From Paenibacillus sp. J2TS4 (lineage in GTDB: Bacteria; Bacillota; Bacilli; Paenibacillales; NBRC-103111), in contig NZ_BOSH01000004.1 of the NCBI RefSeq assembly GCF_018403245.1, positions 1-64,000 of the forward strand: a DNA stretch of 64,000 bases, given 5' to 3'. Under the pieces are notes generated by a model, which was not told where the DNA came from, did no database searches, and saw only the letters and a list, made by a program, of their open reading frames with translations. Each line of letters starts with the position of its first letter. Within the stretch, counting starts at the first letter, position 1. Made by a program: the position numbers and the translations under genes. Shown here piece by piece: positions 24,104-33,038 of the stretch.

Positions 24104-25771
24104 ATGTTGAAGAGCAAAAAGGCACTTGCAATGATCTCCTTGACACTTGCTTTGGCGCTTACAGGCTGCGGCAGCAAAACGTCGCCTGAGCCAAGCCATT
24201 CACCTGGAAATTCCAAGGAACCGACTGAATCAACAGGCACGGGAAACGGCAATGATGTTATTGAAGTTTCAACGGTTTCGCCAAGCGATCCTTACTTGAA
24301 ATTTGACGAAGGCGAAAGCTTCGACCAAAACTCGGTTTATGAAGCTTATGAAAAAGATATCGGTGTAAAAATTACAAACAAATGGGTTGCAGATATAAGC
24401 CAATTTAAAGAGAAAGTAAAAATTGCCATTGCATCCGACGATCTTCCGGATTTCTTGCTTGTAAACGCTACACAGCTTAAAGAGCTTACTGAAGCGGATA
24501 TGATTATGGATTTGACAGAGATTTATGATCAGCATGCTACGGAAGAAACGAAAAAGTTTCTGACCATGGACGGCGGCATGCAAATGAAAACAGCGATGAT
24601 CGACGGGAAAATGATGGGCATTCCAAGCTCATACAATCCGTTCAACTATCAATACTTGTTCGTTCGTACGGATTGGCTGGAAGAACTGGGCCTGCCTGAG
24701 CCTAAAACAATGGATGATTTCTTTGAAATTGCCGAAGCGTTCAAAGCGAAAAATCCTGGCGGCACAAAAGAAGCTTTCGGTATTGCGGCTAGCAAGAGCC
24801 CATTTAATATTGAGACAGGCGTTACCGGTCTGAGAGCGTTCTTGAACGGTTACCATGCTTATGAAAACATTTGGATGGAAGACGGGAACGGCGGTTTGAT
24901 GAACAGTGATATTCAGCCCGAGATGAAGCAGGCTCTTACAGCGTTGCAAGAAATGTTCAAAAAAGGTCTCATCGATCCTGAGTTTGCGGTTAAAGATACG
25001 GAAAAAGCTGCTGAGCTTATTTACGACGGCAGCATCGGCATGGTATTTGGCGCTTCCTGGACACCGGCGCAGCTTGCGCAAGGCGCTGTTAAAGACGGCA
25101 AGGTTGTTCAAGAATGGGGAGTGTTCCCTGTCCCTTCCATAGATAACAAGCCTGCATTGAATCAAATCGGTCTTGGCGTTGATGAGTACTATGTCATCTC
25201 CAAACAAGCCAAGCATCCGGAAGGCGTGATCCGTTTGCTAAACCAATGGATCGTTGTTGACAATCATCCGACAGAAGAGCAAAAAGTATATGGGTATGGT
25301 AAAGACCGTGTTGAAAAAGGCAACAACTACTGGCTGCTTAATCCGCTTCGTGTAGGCAAACAGTTTGACAATAACGGCGAAATCTTGCCGAAAGCCATTG
25401 AAACCAAGGACGAAAGCATACTTGAGACAGCAGACCAAAAAACGCGTTATGCCCGCGCCATGCAATACGTTGAAGGCGATACAAACATGTGGTGGGAATA
25501 TTTAATCTCTGGTCCTAAGGGAGCCTATTCTCATGTTCCAGAAATTCAAAAGAACAAGCAATACCTGCAAAACAAATTCTATGGCGCACCTACTCCGGCG
25601 ATGGCAGACCGTCAAGAAATTTTAACTAAAAAACGTGATGAAGTATTCATCAAAATCATTATGAACCAAGTATCCGTAGACGAGTTCGATAAATTCGTTG
25701 AAGAGTGGAAGAAGCTTGGCGGCGATGAAATCACGAAAGAAGTTAACGAGTGGTATAAGTCGCTTAAATAG
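24104..25771 (+). CDS. ABC sugar transporter solute-binding lipoprotein (LipO type)
   Basis: A lipoprotein signal (MLKSKKALAMISLTLALAL, lipobox LTGC, Cys at 22) is followed by a Ser/Pro-rich linker and a periplasmic-binding fold of about 500 residues (YEAYEKDIGVKITNKWV, DLPDFLLVNATQLKELTEAD, LFVRTDWLEELGLPEPKTMD). This is the large LplA/LipO-type binding protein class that Paenibacillus uses for oligosaccharides. It captures substrate at the outer face of the membrane and hands it to the two permeases below. The ATPase is not encoded here, so a shared MsmX-like subunit is expected. Confidence 0.92.
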   Translation: MLKSKKALAMISLTLALALTGCGSKTSPEPSHSPGNSKEPTESTGTGNGNDVIEVSTVSPSDPYLKFDEGESFDQNSVYEAYEKDIGVKITNKWVADISQFKEKVKIAIASDDLPDFLLVNATQLKELTEADMIMDLTEIYDQHATEETKKFLTMDGGMQMKTAMIDGKMMGIPSSYNPFNYQYLFVRTDWLEELGLPEPKTMDDFFEIAEAFKAKNPGGTKEAFGIAASKSPFNIETGVTGLRAFLNGYHAYENIWMEDGNGGLMNSDIQPEMKQALTALQEMFKKGLIDPEFAVKDTEKAAELIYDGSIGMVFGASWTPAQLAQGAVKDGKVVQEWGVFPVPSIDNKPALNQIGLGVDEYYVISKQAKHPEGVIRLLNQWIVVDNHPTEEQKVYGYGKDRVEKGNNYWLLNPLRVGKQFDNNGEILPKAIETKDESILETADQKTRYARAMQYVEGDTNMWWEYLISGPKGAYSHVPEIQKNKQYLQNKFYGAPTPAMADRQEILTKKRDEVFIKIIMNQVSVDEFDKFVEEWKKLGGDEITKEVNEWYKSLK

Positions 25772-25784
25772 AATCTGTACGCAG

Positions 25785-25818
25785 GGAGGGATTGGTTCTA
25801 TGCAATCCCTCCTTTTTT
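25785..25818 (+). terminator. Intra-operon terminator/attenuator
   Basis: GGAGGGATTG pairs with CAATCCCTCC, followed by TTTTTT, between the binding protein and the permease genes. Partial termination here would raise binding-protein levels over the membrane subunits. Confidence 0.85.
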
Positions 25819-25828
25819 AAAGAACAAC

Positions 25829-26092
25829 CTATATACCCGGCACTAAAGATATCATAGCTCATGAAGTGGAGAAAGAAAGATGCTTCCAGGGCGAGTTTTG
25901 GCTTTGTATTCCTACCATCCGAAGGCCCATCTATATAGAAGGAATCTGTTTGTTTCGGGGTCCCCGAAAAGTACCTGGAATTGCTTCGAAGCTCATCTTC
26001 ACTTTTTGGGGAAGGAGTATGATGTTTGAAGCTTCGGAGGCACTTTCCTTTCGGAACGGAATGATAGCTTTATTTAGTGCCACATATATAGG
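25829..26092 (+). repeat. Palindromic repeat element, copy A (interrupted)
   Basis: One of three copies in the window. Ends are TATATACCCGGCACTAAA and TTTAGTGCCACATATATA, which are inverted. The core AGAAAGAAAGATGCTTCC and GAAGCTTCGGAGGCACTTTCC can pair. Unlike copies B and C, this copy has about 75 bases (25946-26020) in place of the ACAAAACAA half-stem. That insert can itself fold (TCCCCGAAAAG with CTTTTTGGGGA). It ends 51 bases before the permease start. Confidence 0.85.
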
Positions 26093-26143
26093 TTATTGAG
26101 CAAGGAATGCACAGCATGAAAAGTGAATCAGCGAGGTGAAGAT

Positions 26144-27049
26144 ATGAATAGACTGACGCGCAGGTGGAAGAAGGAATGGCCGCTTCATTTGATGCTGCTG
26201 CCGGGTTTGGCTTTTATTATTATTTTTAGTTACATTCCAATGACAGGGATCATGATGGCTTTTCAAAAATATGTACCGAGTAAAGGGTTGTTCGGCTCCC
26301 CGTTTATCGGATGGAGGAACTTCCAATTGTTAATGGATTATCCGGATATCGGCCGTATTTTCTTTAACACGGTATATATTGCTGTAATGAAAATAGTTGC
26401 CGGTTTGTTTGTGCCGATCACCATTGCTATTTTGCTTAATGAATTGCGTAGAGAGTGGATTAAAAGAACGTTCCAAACATTGGTCTATTTGCCCCATTTT
26501 TTATCCTGGGTATTGCTGAGCGGTATTTTGGTCGATATTTTGTCTCCTTCCTCCGGCGTGTTTAACCAACTGCTCGGATGGTTGGGCATTAAGCCGATCT
26601 TCTTTCTCGGCGACAATAACTGGTTCCCTTATGTCATGGTCATCTCGGATGTATGGAAAGAATTTGGATTTGGCACCATTGTTTATTTGGCGGCGCTGAC
26701 AGGGATTAACCCTACGCTTTATGAAGCCGCTGAAATTGACGGCGCAGGCCGCTGGAAACAAACGCTGCACGTGACGCTGCCGGGCATGATGCCGATCATA
26801 GTCCTTATGCTTACGCTTAATATCGGCAATGTGCTGAATGCCGGATTTGATCAAATATTTAACCTGTACAGCGCGCCGGTTTATGAAAGTGCCGATATCA
26901 TTGATACTTTTGTTTACCGCATGGGGATACAGCAAGCGCAGTTCGGATTTGCCACAGCTGTCGGCTTATTGAAATCAGTTGTGTCATTTATTTTTATTTC
27001 CGTATCCTACGTACTCGCATACCGACTAGCGAATTACCGTATTTTCTAA
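26144..27049 (+). CDS. ABC sugar transporter permease, LplB-like
   Basis: Six membrane segments in 301 residues. The cytoplasmic EAA loop ALTGINPTLYEAAEIDGAGR is the contact site for the ATPase. N-terminal HLMLLPGLAFIIIFSYIPMT and QKYVPSKGLFGSPFIGWRNF are typical of LplB/YteP. GAGGTGAAGAT precedes the ATG at 26144. It forms the membrane channel with the next gene product. It lies downstream of the terminator and repeat copy A, so its transcription must pass both. Confidence 0.92.
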   Translation: MNRLTRRWKKEWPLHLMLLPGLAFIIIFSYIPMTGIMMAFQKYVPSKGLFGSPFIGWRNFQLLMDYPDIGRIFFNTVYIAVMKIVAGLFVPITIAILLNELRREWIKRTFQTLVYLPHFLSWVLLSGILVDILSPSSGVFNQLLGWLGIKPIFFLGDNNWFPYVMVISDVWKEFGFGTIVYLAALTGINPTLYEAAEIDGAGRWKQTLHVTLPGMMPIIVLMLTLNIGNVLNAGFDQIFNLYSAPVYESADIIDTFVYRMGIQQAQFGFATAVGLLKSVVSFIFISVSYVLAYRLANYRIF

Positions 27050-27086
27050 TAGCGGAAAAGCCGGTCATTCAGAAAGGAGACAGACC

Positions 27087-27971
27087 GTGGCAATTAAACC
27101 GTCATTCGGAAGAAGGGCTTTTCTTGTTTGCAATCTAATCTTTCTTGCGTTTATTTCTTTTCTATGCTTAATGCCGATTATTCATATTTTGGCGATTTCC
27201 TTTAGCTCGGGTTCGGCGGCGGCAGCCGGCAAGGTTGCGCTGTGGCCTGTAGAATTTACAACGGCGGCTTATGATAACGTGTTCGGCAAGCCTGAATATT
27301 TAAGAGCCTTTGGCGTTTCTATTCAACGGGTTGTTGCAGGGACGGCATTAAGCATGCTTTTAACGATTATTACAGCCTATCCTTTATCCAAGGACCGCAA
27401 TACGTTTCGTCTAAGAACCGTTTATGCCTGGATATTCGTTTTTACGATTTTGTTCAACGGCGGACTTATTCCTACCTATTTGACCATTAAAAGCTTGGGA
27501 CTTATTGATTCACTCGGAGCGCTGGTGCTTCCTACGGCGGTTAACGTATTCAACGTCATCCTGCTATTGAACTTTTACCGCAATTTGCCCAAGGAGCTTG
27601 AGGAAGCTTCACGGATTGACGGAGCCGGGCATTTTGCAACACTTTGGAAAATATATGTTCCGCTATCATTGCCCGCACTGGCGACAACGGGGCTTTTTAC
27701 GATGGTCGGGCATTGGAATAGCTGGTTCGATGGTATGCTCTATATGAATCATCCAGAAAATTACCCGCTGCAAACGTTCTTGCAAACCGTTATTATTAAG
27801 ATGGATTTCCGATTTATTAAATCCGAAAATGTGGAGCTCATGCTCCAGCTGTCTGACCGTACAAGCAGGGCGGCACAAATCTTCGTTGCGGCTTTCCCGA
27901 TTCTTATTGTCTATCCATTCTTGCAGCGGTTTTTCATTAAAGGCATTGTAATGGGAAGTGTAAAAGAATAG
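27087..27971 (+). CDS. ABC sugar transporter permease, YtcP-like
   Basis: The second permease (294 residues) starts with GTG after AAAGGAGACAGACC. It has the MalG-type pattern with EAA loop NLPKELEEASRIDGAGHFAT and ends FLQRFFIKGIVMGSVKE, the usual tail of YtcP/LplC proteins. It pairs with the upstream LplB-like subunit to import an unidentified oligosaccharide. The gene lies 37 bases after its partner. Confidence 0.92.
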   Translation: MAIKPSFGRRAFLVCNLIFLAFISFLCLMPIIHILAISFSSGSAAAAGKVALWPVEFTTAAYDNVFGKPEYLRAFGVSIQRVVAGTALSMLLTIITAYPLSKDRNTFRLRTVYAWIFVFTILFNGGLIPTYLTIKSLGLIDSLGALVLPTAVNVFNVILLLNFYRNLPKELEEASRIDGAGHFATLWKIYVPLSLPALATTGLFTMVGHWNSWFDGMLYMNHPENYPLQTFLQTVIIKMDFRFIKSENVELMLQLSDRTSRAAQIFVAAFPILIVYPFLQRFFIKGIVMGSVKE

Positions 27972-28010
27972 ACAGGAAAGTCGTAGATCTCGGGCACAGG
28001 AGAACAAACG

Positions 28011-29741
28011 ATGAAAAGTATATTCTTTTTACAGGATTCCTCTATATTCAAAAAAATAATGGCTGCCTTTTTGGCGGCCTTGCTGCCGCTCATGGCCATT
28101 ACCTGGATGATTAATGAGCAGGGGGCCAATAATATTCGCAGTGAAATATCCGATTCGATTTTGAATACGACGCGGTTTTATTTAGACTCCCTGAATAAAG
28201 AAGCGGACCGGATCAACCGATATTTGCCTAACTACGTCATGGACAGAGATTTAATGGAAGTGGCGGCGACCGGCGAGCAGATGAGCTCCTACGAGCGGTC
28301 GTATAAAATATTGGATATTCAGCACCGCTTGGATTTAATGAAAAATTCCAGTCCGTTTATTCGCGAGGCGAAGGCGTACATTCCGCATATCGAGCGCACT
28401 GTGCTGAGCAACAGCTTTGAAACCAAGCTGAATGCGGAAGAATATGCCGCGATGCAGCCAGGCAAGAAGCTTTATACGGAGCCTTTTATTTATTGGCAGG
28501 ACCGGCTGTTTATTACGATGCAGTACCCTGCCGGCAAAAAGGATCCGCTCTATGTGGTGGGCGTAGAGCTCTCAACCGGCAAAATTAAAGAAACATTAGC
28601 GCAAATCGGCAACAGCAGGGGAGGCCAGACCATACTGCTTAATTTGGAGCGTGACTGGGAAATCAATAGCGGCTCCGACCTTGAATTGCATGATCTGATG
28701 AAGCAGCTGGCTTTTGAAAAGCAGGCAGCGCAAATGGATGAAGGCTATGAAACGATTCAGTATAAAAACAAACGATTTCTAACCGTATTCAAGTATTCCA
28801 GCCTCTGGAATTCATACATGATAACGAGCATACCGGAAGATATGCTTCTCGGTTCCTTGCAGGTATATAAAACTTTGTTTTGGTGGGCTTGCGTGCTTGC
28901 CGTTTTTATTGTGTTATTCTTCACCTATTTTTTAATCCGGTTAATATACCGTCCGTTGATAAAGCTGGTGCGTTCCTTCCGCCGCATGCAGCAAAACGAG
29001 CTGGAGCCGATCGTGATCGACCGCGGGAATGATGAGCTCGGCTATTTGTACCAGGCTTTTAACGATACTGTGAAATCTTTGAAAACACTGATTGAGGAAA
29101 ATTATGAGCAGCAAATTCGCACTCAGCGCTCGGAGCTGAAAAGATTGCAATCGCAAATTAATCCTCATTTTTTATATAATTGCTTTTTTGTGCTTTGCCG
29201 CTTGATTAAATCCGATAGCCAGAAGGAAAAGGCGTACCAGTTCTGTTTATACATCGGGCAATATTTTCAATTCATTACGCGCCATAATGATGACGACATC
29301 CTGCTGGAGCTGGAGCTGGAGCATTCCCGCACTTATGTGGAGATGCAATCGATCTGTTACGGGGATCGCATACAAGTGCTGTTTGAAGCCGAATCCCAGC
29401 CGATTGAAGTCCCCCGATTGATTTTACAGCCTATTATTGAAAACGCTTATAAACACGCCCTCGGCAATATGCTGGGTCCAGGCGAGCTATGGGTGCACAG
29501 CAAGCTGCGAAAGGATGCTTTTTACATTTATGTAGAAGATAACGGCGGGTCCATTACGGACGAGGAAATAGAAGCGCTTGGCAAAAAGCTGCGTCATTCA
29601 ACGAACCGGATGGAGGAGACAACAGGCTTGCTTAATGTTCATCGCAGAATTCAGCTTCGTTATGGAGAAGAGTTTGGCATGATCGTGTCACGCTCTGAGC
29701 TGGGAGGGCTGCAAGCTATTATTAAGCTGAGCATGAGCTAA
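28011..29741 (+). CDS. YesM-like sensor histidine kinase
   Basis: The 576-residue protein has membrane segments at about 15-35 and 286-310 around an extracellular sensor of 250 residues, a HAMP region (310-365), and a His_kinase domain with QSQINPHFLYNCFF (phospho-acceptor H386). The HATPase N-box is PIIENAYKHAL and the G-box VEDNGG. It phosphorylates the response regulator encoded 12 bases downstream. In Paenibacillus such pairs sense an extracellular sugar or the loaded binding protein and switch on the adjoining ABC genes. CAGGAG precedes the ATG. Confidence 0.93.
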   Translation: MKSIFFLQDSSIFKKIMAAFLAALLPLMAITWMINEQGANNIRSEISDSILNTTRFYLDSLNKEADRINRYLPNYVMDRDLMEVAATGEQMSSYERSYKILDIQHRLDLMKNSSPFIREAKAYIPHIERTVLSNSFETKLNAEEYAAMQPGKKLYTEPFIYWQDRLFITMQYPAGKKDPLYVVGVELSTGKIKETLAQIGNSRGGQTILLNLERDWEINSGSDLELHDLMKQLAFEKQAAQMDEGYETIQYKNKRFLTVFKYSSLWNSYMITSIPEDMLLGSLQVYKTLFWWACVLAVFIVLFFTYFLIRLIYRPLIKLVRSFRRMQQNELEPIVIDRGNDELGYLYQAFNDTVKSLKTLIEENYEQQIRTQRSELKRLQSQINPHFLYNCFFVLCRLIKSDSQKEKAYQFCLYIGQYFQFITRHNDDDILLELELEHSRTYVEMQSICYGDRIQVLFEAESQPIEVPRLILQPIIENAYKHALGNMLGPGELWVHSKLRKDAFYIYVEDNGGSITDEEIEALGKKLRHSTNRMEETTGLLNVHRRIQLRYGEEFGMIVSRSELGGLQAIIKLSMS

Positions 29742-29753
29742 GGAGGAATCGCC

Positions 29754-31436
29754 ATGTACAGACTATTAATCGTAGATGATCTGCCGATTATTGTGGATGG
29801 TCTTCTGGAGTTGTTCGAGCAGACGGAGCATCTGGAGCTTGAAGTCATGAAGGCCTATTCCGGCGAAGAGGCGTTGGAGGTGCTGTCTCATCACCGGATT
29901 GATCTTGTGATTTCGGATATTAAGATGCCCGGCATAGAGGGTATTGAGCTTCTGCAGGAAATAAGATCGCAGTGGCCGGCGTGCAAAGTTATATTTTTGA
30001 CGGGGTACAATGATTTTCACTATGCGAAGAGCGCCCTTACGTTTGGCGCCTTTGATTATTTGCTGAAAGTGGAAAGCGACGAGAAGATCGTTCATGCGGT
30101 TGAACGGGCGATAGAGCAAATTGAAGAAGAACAGGATCAGGCGCAAATGATCTTGCGCGCCCAGTCCAAAATGAGAATAGCGCTGCCTTCCTTGCAGAAG
30201 GAATATATGTGGGGCTTGTTTCAAGGCAAGCCTATGACCGGGGAGCAGCTTCGGGACGCTTTTGTGGAAATCGACATTCCGCTTGACGCATCGCTGCCTG
30301 TTTATTTGCTGATTGGCCGGATCGATGCTTGGAAGGAAATGTTCACGGCCCCGGACAAGGCTTTGCTCGCTTACGCTCTGCAAAATATCGGCGATGAGTA
30401 TTTATCCGCCCATGTGCGCTGCTTCTCAGTCGTATTTGACATGAACAAAATGGTATGGATCTTTCAGCCTAAAGCCAGCCCGGAGTTAACATCGGATACC
30501 GGCACAGTGGAATGGACCAGGGCCTACCGCTATGTGAGCGGCAATTTGGAGACGATACAGGCTACCAGCAAAAAATTACTGAGCCTCTCCGTATCTTTTC
30601 TTATTGGCAGCGAGGCGGCCCCATGGAATCGGCTGTCGGATCGTTTTCATGCGATGAAATACGGTCTTGTGCAAGGCCATGGGTTGTTTCATGAAATCAT
30701 CATGACAGATAAAGATATTCAGAAGTCCGAAGAAAATGAGAAGGCGAATAGCTATCATGATGGCTTTTTCCACGCTCGCGTGCAGCTGCTGATGAGCTGT
30801 CTTGAAAATAATTACCGCGAGCAGTTCAATAAACTGTTTGTTGAATTGACTGACAGCTGGAAAGATCCGGATACGCCTTATGAGCGCAAGGTTGAGCTGT
30901 ACCATTCCCTGTCTGCGGTATTTCTGGCGCATTTGCACAAAAATAAAGACATGCGCGACTATATGAATACCCAGATTAATTTGGATATGCTGTTCCGCCA
31001 GGAGGAGACGGCTTCATGGACGGAGCTTATTTCATACTATTGGCAAATTGCGGACGGCTTTTTTGAATGGAATGCGATTAGAGGAACAGAGCTGCCGGCG
31101 GAGGTCGTCAACAAGGTGCATCGCTATATAGAGGAGCATATTGCCGACGATATATCCCTAACCGCTCTTGGGGATTATGTCAGCTTGAATCCATCCTATC
31201 TATCGAGGCTTTACAAGCAGATAACGGGAATGGGACTCTCTAAATACGTGAATGATTACCGCAATGTCATTGCAAAGGATATGCTGCTCAATACATCCAT
31301 GAAGGTCAATGAAATTGCCGCCAAGCTGGGCTACAATTCGGCACTTGCTTTTATCCGCTTCTTTAAGAAGCAAAATGATATGACGCCGCAGGATTTTCGG
31401 ACGGCCCGCACCGAAACGGTGCAGCAAGGTCAATAA
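29754..31436 (+). CDS. YesN-like response regulator with AraC-type DNA-binding domain
   Basis: The 560-residue protein has a receiver domain at 1-125 with acidic pair D8-D9, phosphorylated aspartate D55 in LVISDIKMPG and the lysine of YLLKVESDE. A long linker follows, then a C-terminal AraC HTH (DISLTALGDYVSLNPSYLSR, VNEIAAKLGYNSALAFIRFF). AAGGAGG lies before the ATG. It is the partner of the YesM-like kinase and presumably activates the importer genes. The cupin AraC protein upstream gives the locus two separate AraC-type controllers. Confidence 0.93.
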   Translation: MYRLLIVDDLPIIVDGLLELFEQTEHLELEVMKAYSGEEALEVLSHHRIDLVISDIKMPGIEGIELLQEIRSQWPACKVIFLTGYNDFHYAKSALTFGAFDYLLKVESDEKIVHAVERAIEQIEEEQDQAQMILRAQSKMRIALPSLQKEYMWGLFQGKPMTGEQLRDAFVEIDIPLDASLPVYLLIGRIDAWKEMFTAPDKALLAYALQNIGDEYLSAHVRCFSVVFDMNKMVWIFQPKASPELTSDTGTVEWTRAYRYVSGNLETIQATSKKLLSLSVSFLIGSEAAPWNRLSDRFHAMKYGLVQGHGLFHEIIMTDKDIQKSEENEKANSYHDGFFHARVQLLMSCLENNYREQFNKLFVELTDSWKDPDTPYERKVELYHSLSAVFLAHLHKNKDMRDYMNTQINLDMLFRQEETASWTELISYYWQIADGFFEWNAIRGTELPAEVVNKVHRYIEEHIADDISLTALGDYVSLNPSYLSRLYKQITGMGLSKYVNDYRNVIAKDMLLNTSMKVNEIAAKLGYNSALAFIRFFKKQNDMTPQDFRTARTETVQQGQ

Positions 31437-31532
31437 ATGTATATGAAATGTAAGCAATGATCTCTTTTTATGCGCGGAGTCACCCCTTACAATGAAATTA
31501 GGATGCAATTGTATACGCAAGGGGGAAGAGCT

Positions 31533-32807
31533 TTGAAAACATTAACGGCTGTACTATTAGGCGCAGGCAGCAGAGGAAGATACATTTACGGACCGTACGC
31601 GGAAAAATTTCCGAATGAACTGAAGTTTGTTGCGGTAGCCGAGCCGGATGATGAACGCAGACAGCGTTTTGCGGAGATTCATCAAATCGATGAAGAGCAT
31701 GCATATAATTCTTGGGAAAAAGCATTTGAACAGGGGAAAATAGCTGATGTGATGATCATCTGTACGCTTGACCGAATGCATTATATACCGGCAATGAAAG
31801 CGATGGAGCTTGGCTACCATGTTATGCTGGAGAAGCCGATGTCGCCCAATGCGCGGGAATGCATAGAACTGGAGCAAGCTTCGCTTAAGCATAAGCGATT
31901 GCTGGTGGTCACGCATGTCCTTCGCTATTCTCCGTTCTGGTCGGGCATCAAGAAATGCATCGAGGAGGGCGAGCTGGGCGCAATCGGCACCATTCAGCTG
32001 ACCGAAAACGTGGGCTATCACCATATGGTTCATAGCTACGTGCGCGGCAATTGGCGCAATTCCGAGGAAACAAGCCCGATGATTTTGGCCAAGTCCTGCC
32101 ATGACCTGGACCTCATCTCCTGGCTGATGGATGAGCCGTGCACAGCTGTCAGTTCCTTTGGCTCATTGCTTCATTTTAAGGCCGAGAACGCGCCGGAGGG
32201 CTCAACGGACCGCTGCATCGACGGTTGCGAAGCAGAGAGGGAATGCGCTTTTTCAGCGATTAAAATGTATTTGCAGCTGCCTGCCGATCAATGGGCGCGC
32301 TATATGACGCACGATTTGTCGCAGGAAGGCATTATCCGGGCGCTTAAGGAAGGACCGTTCGGCCGCTGCGTCTATCGCTGCGATAATAATGTTGTCGACC
32401 ATCAGGTCGTCAATATGGAATTTGCCAGCGGCGCCAACGCTAACTTTATTATGTCGGGATTACCGAAGAGCGGTACCCGCCGCGTGCAGATTATGGGCAC
32501 GCAGGGCGAGATCATTGGCGACATGGATAAAGGTTCATTTACGCTATACCGCTATGCGTCGGGCGAAGAGGTTGAAATCAAATGCAGCGTGCAAGGAGAC
32601 GGCCATGGCGGAGGCGATGAGCGGATGGTGAGCTCCTTCCTCAAAAATGTGCATCAGTTCGACCGCAACCCGTCTCAAGGCCTTACATCGGCTACAGCTT
32701 CCCTGCAAAGCCATTTGATTGCCTTCGCTTCCGAGCGCTCCCGCTTGCAGCAGGGCAGAAGCATAAAGCTGACAGAGATGTATGAGAAGGAAGAAGCGGG
32801 CGTTTAA
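31533..32807 (+). CDS. Gfo/Idh/MocA family NAD(P)-dependent oxidoreductase
   Basis: The 424-residue protein has an N-terminal Rossmann fold (AVLLGAGSRGRYIYGPYAEK), the catalytic lysine motif VMLEKPMSP and a C-terminal GFO_IDH_MocA_C domain. A cysteine-rich insert (DRCIDGCEAERECAFSAIK, then GRCVYRCDNN) marks the subfamily with a possible metal site. Members oxidise or reduce sugars and inositols. GGGGGAAGAGC precedes TTG 31533; the frame is open upstream without a better site. It likely acts on the sugar imported by the preceding transporter. Confidence 0.88.
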   Translation: MKTLTAVLLGAGSRGRYIYGPYAEKFPNELKFVAVAEPDDERRQRFAEIHQIDEEHAYNSWEKAFEQGKIADVMIICTLDRMHYIPAMKAMELGYHVMLEKPMSPNARECIELEQASLKHKRLLVVTHVLRYSPFWSGIKKCIEEGELGAIGTIQLTENVGYHHMVHSYVRGNWRNSEETSPMILAKSCHDLDLISWLMDEPCTAVSSFGSLLHFKAENAPEGSTDRCIDGCEAERECAFSAIKMYLQLPADQWARYMTHDLSQEGIIRALKEGPFGRCVYRCDNNVVDHQVVNMEFASGANANFIMSGLPKSGTRRVQIMGTQGEIIGDMDKGSFTLYRYASGEEVEIKCSVQGDGHGGGDERMVSSFLKNVHQFDRNPSQGLTSATASLQSHLIAFASERSRLQQGRSIKLTEMYEKEEAGV

Positions 32808-32867
32808 CGATTGTTTCATATTCTAAACCTTGTTCAACTCACGCCATAAATGCTTGTTTAACGTCTG

Positions 32868-32894
32868 AAAGCCTGCATATTTGTAGGCTTTTTC
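32868..32894 (+). terminator. Rho-independent terminator
   Basis: AAAGCCT and AGGCTTTTT form a short stem with a U-tract 60 bases after the oxidoreductase gene; it closes the transporter locus. Confidence 0.7.
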
Positions 32895-33038
32895 GTAATT
32901 TAAGACAGCAGCGAAAGTCCGTGAAAGAGGTCTCCATAGGGAGTTTGAGCCCGGGATTCCAATCAACCGAATTTATTTGTATCGATTCCGTTGTTAACGT
33001 GTGCAGAGATATGGTATTGTAGTAGCAGAGGTGAAACT

